Positions 4,485 through 5,058 of a stretch of DNA of 5,058 bases are shown here, piece after piece. A model generated the notes under the pieces. That model ran no database searches. It was not told the DNA's origin and saw nothing but the letters and a program-made list of their open reading frames with translations. This stretch comes from Acidobacterium sp. (GTDB taxonomy: Bacteria > Acidobacteriota > Terriglobia > Terriglobales > Acidobacteriaceae): the NCBI GenBank assembly GCA_003152595.1, contig PMAM01000156.1, forward strand, positions 12,965 to 18,022, read 5' to 3'. The position numbers and the translations under genes were made by a program. Each line of letters begins with the position of its first letter. Position 1 is the first letter of the stretch.

Positions 4485-5000
4485 CTATTTTCCGCGTTTT
4501 GCCGTGGATTTCGCCGCCTTTTTCGCGGTTTTCTTTGCGGCTTTCTTCGCGGGAGCCTTCTTCGTCACGGCCTTCTTCGCCTCCCGCTTCACCGGCGCCT
4601 TCTTTCGCGCCGCCAGGGTCTTCTCCGTGAGGGCCGCGGTCAGCTCGGCCAGCTCGATGGGACGCGCCGACTTGCGCAGGCGCTCGATGTCGTAGAAGGT
4701 GCGCCGGTCGCGCAGGAAGATGTGGACCACGAAGTCGACGTAGTCCATCAGGACCCACTCGCCCACGCGGCGGCCTTCGACCGAGTTCGGATACGTGCCG
4801 AAGTCGCGCTTCAGGCGCAGCTCAATTTCGTCGGCAATGGCCTGCGACTGACGGTCGTTGGCCGAGCTGGTGATCAGGAAGAAATCCGTAAAGGCCGAGT
4901 CTGCCGGATCCAGCTGCAGAACTCTTGTGTCTTCGCCCTTTTTCTCATCGCAGGCCGCTACGGCGGCCAGCACCATCCTGCGCGTTTCGGTAAGTGTCAT
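4485..5000 (-). CDS. rsfS: Ribosomal silencing factor RsfS with lysine/alanine-rich C-terminal tail
   Basis: RsfS binds ribosomal protein uL14 on the 50S subunit and blocks joining with 30S, lowering translation in starvation. The core (about 1-113) follows the family: DPADSAFTDFFLITSSANDRQ (31-51), SVEGRRVGEWVLMDYVDFVVH (73-93) and RTFYDIERL (100-108). E. coli RsfS is 105 residues and ends there. This protein is 171 residues and carries about 58 more. The final 41 (131-171) contain 16 Lys in KKA/AKK repeats with Pro and Thr, like histone H1 tails. The start is ATG 4998-5000. A TTG at 5037-5039 would add 13 residues, but these do not resemble the family. No clear ribosome binding site is seen. 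The gene is often next to nadD, which could lie beyond the right edge. It heads the minus-strand string leading into the methyltransferase. Confidence 0.93.
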   Translation of the reverse strand: MTLTETRRMVLAAVAACDEKKGEDTRVLQLDPADSAFTDFFLITSSANDRQSQAIADEIELRLKRDFGTYPNSVEGRRVGEWVLMDYVDFVVHIFLRDRRTFYDIERLRKSARPIELAELTAALTEKTLAARKKAPVKREAKKAVTKKAPAKKAAKKTAKKAAKSTAKRGK

Positions 5001-5058
5001 GCGTGGGTTATGAAGCGTTCTCGTTCGATGGTACGGCAAGTGCCTGCGGATTTGCAGT

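Noticed and set aside
3755..4630. Long plus-strand open frame (291 codons) across the methyltransferase and the rsfS tail
   Set aside because: It runs antisense to a methyltransferase with all its motifs. Its end is Phe/Ser/Ala repeats that mirror the Lys/Ala tail of rsfS, so it is a shadow frame.
5001..5058. Promoter upstream of rsfS
   Set aside because: TTGCCG and CTTCAT lie about 18 nt apart, but the match is poor and would place the transcription start almost on the ATG. rsfS may be co-transcribed with a gene beyond the window.

Overview
The window reads as a piece of a GC-rich Gram-negative chromosome. The signs are an exported outer-membrane barrel protein, a peptidoglycan-recycling enzyme and GC-rich codon use. 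The RsfS with a lysine/alanine-rich tail and the overall gene style suggest an Acidobacteriota member (Terriglobales-like). That placement is inference from gene character, not a search result.

Layout from left to right. Positions 2-157 (+) hold the last 51 codons of a gene I do not recognise. It converges on a small outer-membrane beta-barrel protein (213-746, -) that has a clear signal peptide and a C-terminal tryptophan. A 152-bp intergenic region (747-898) with short repeats and a perfect palindrome separates this divergent gene from two very small + strand genes (899-1036 and 1152-1295). These encode 45- and 47-residue single-span membrane proteins that are clearly paralogous: they align without gaps over 36 residues and share a Cys-x-Leu-Trp-Ala-Thr-His-Gly-His motif at the end of the membrane segment. 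I know of no family for them, and they are the best candidate here for something undescribed.

The right-hand two thirds is one tightly packed minus-strand gene string, read from right to left: rsfS (4485-5000), a Dcm-type cytosine-5 DNA methyltransferase (3386-4480), vsr (2976-3389), murQ (2051-2959), and an isoprenylcysteine-methyltransferase-like membrane protein (1314-2054). The junctions are a 4-nt gap, a 4-nt ATGA overlap, a 16-nt gap and a 4-nt ATGA overlap, so co-transcription and translational coupling are likely.

How the genes work together. The methyltransferase marks cytosines, and Vsr repairs the T:G mismatches left when 5-methylcytosine deaminates. This is a matched pair, and no restriction endonuclease gene is visible beside it. 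RsfS silences ribosomes in starvation, and MurQ recovers amino sugar from cell-wall turnover. The methylation/repair pair therefore sits between two housekeeping genes, and sampled stretches of the methyltransferase are lower in GC than its neighbours, which fits acquisition by transfer. No tRNA, rRNA, CRISPR array or insertion sequence is visible.
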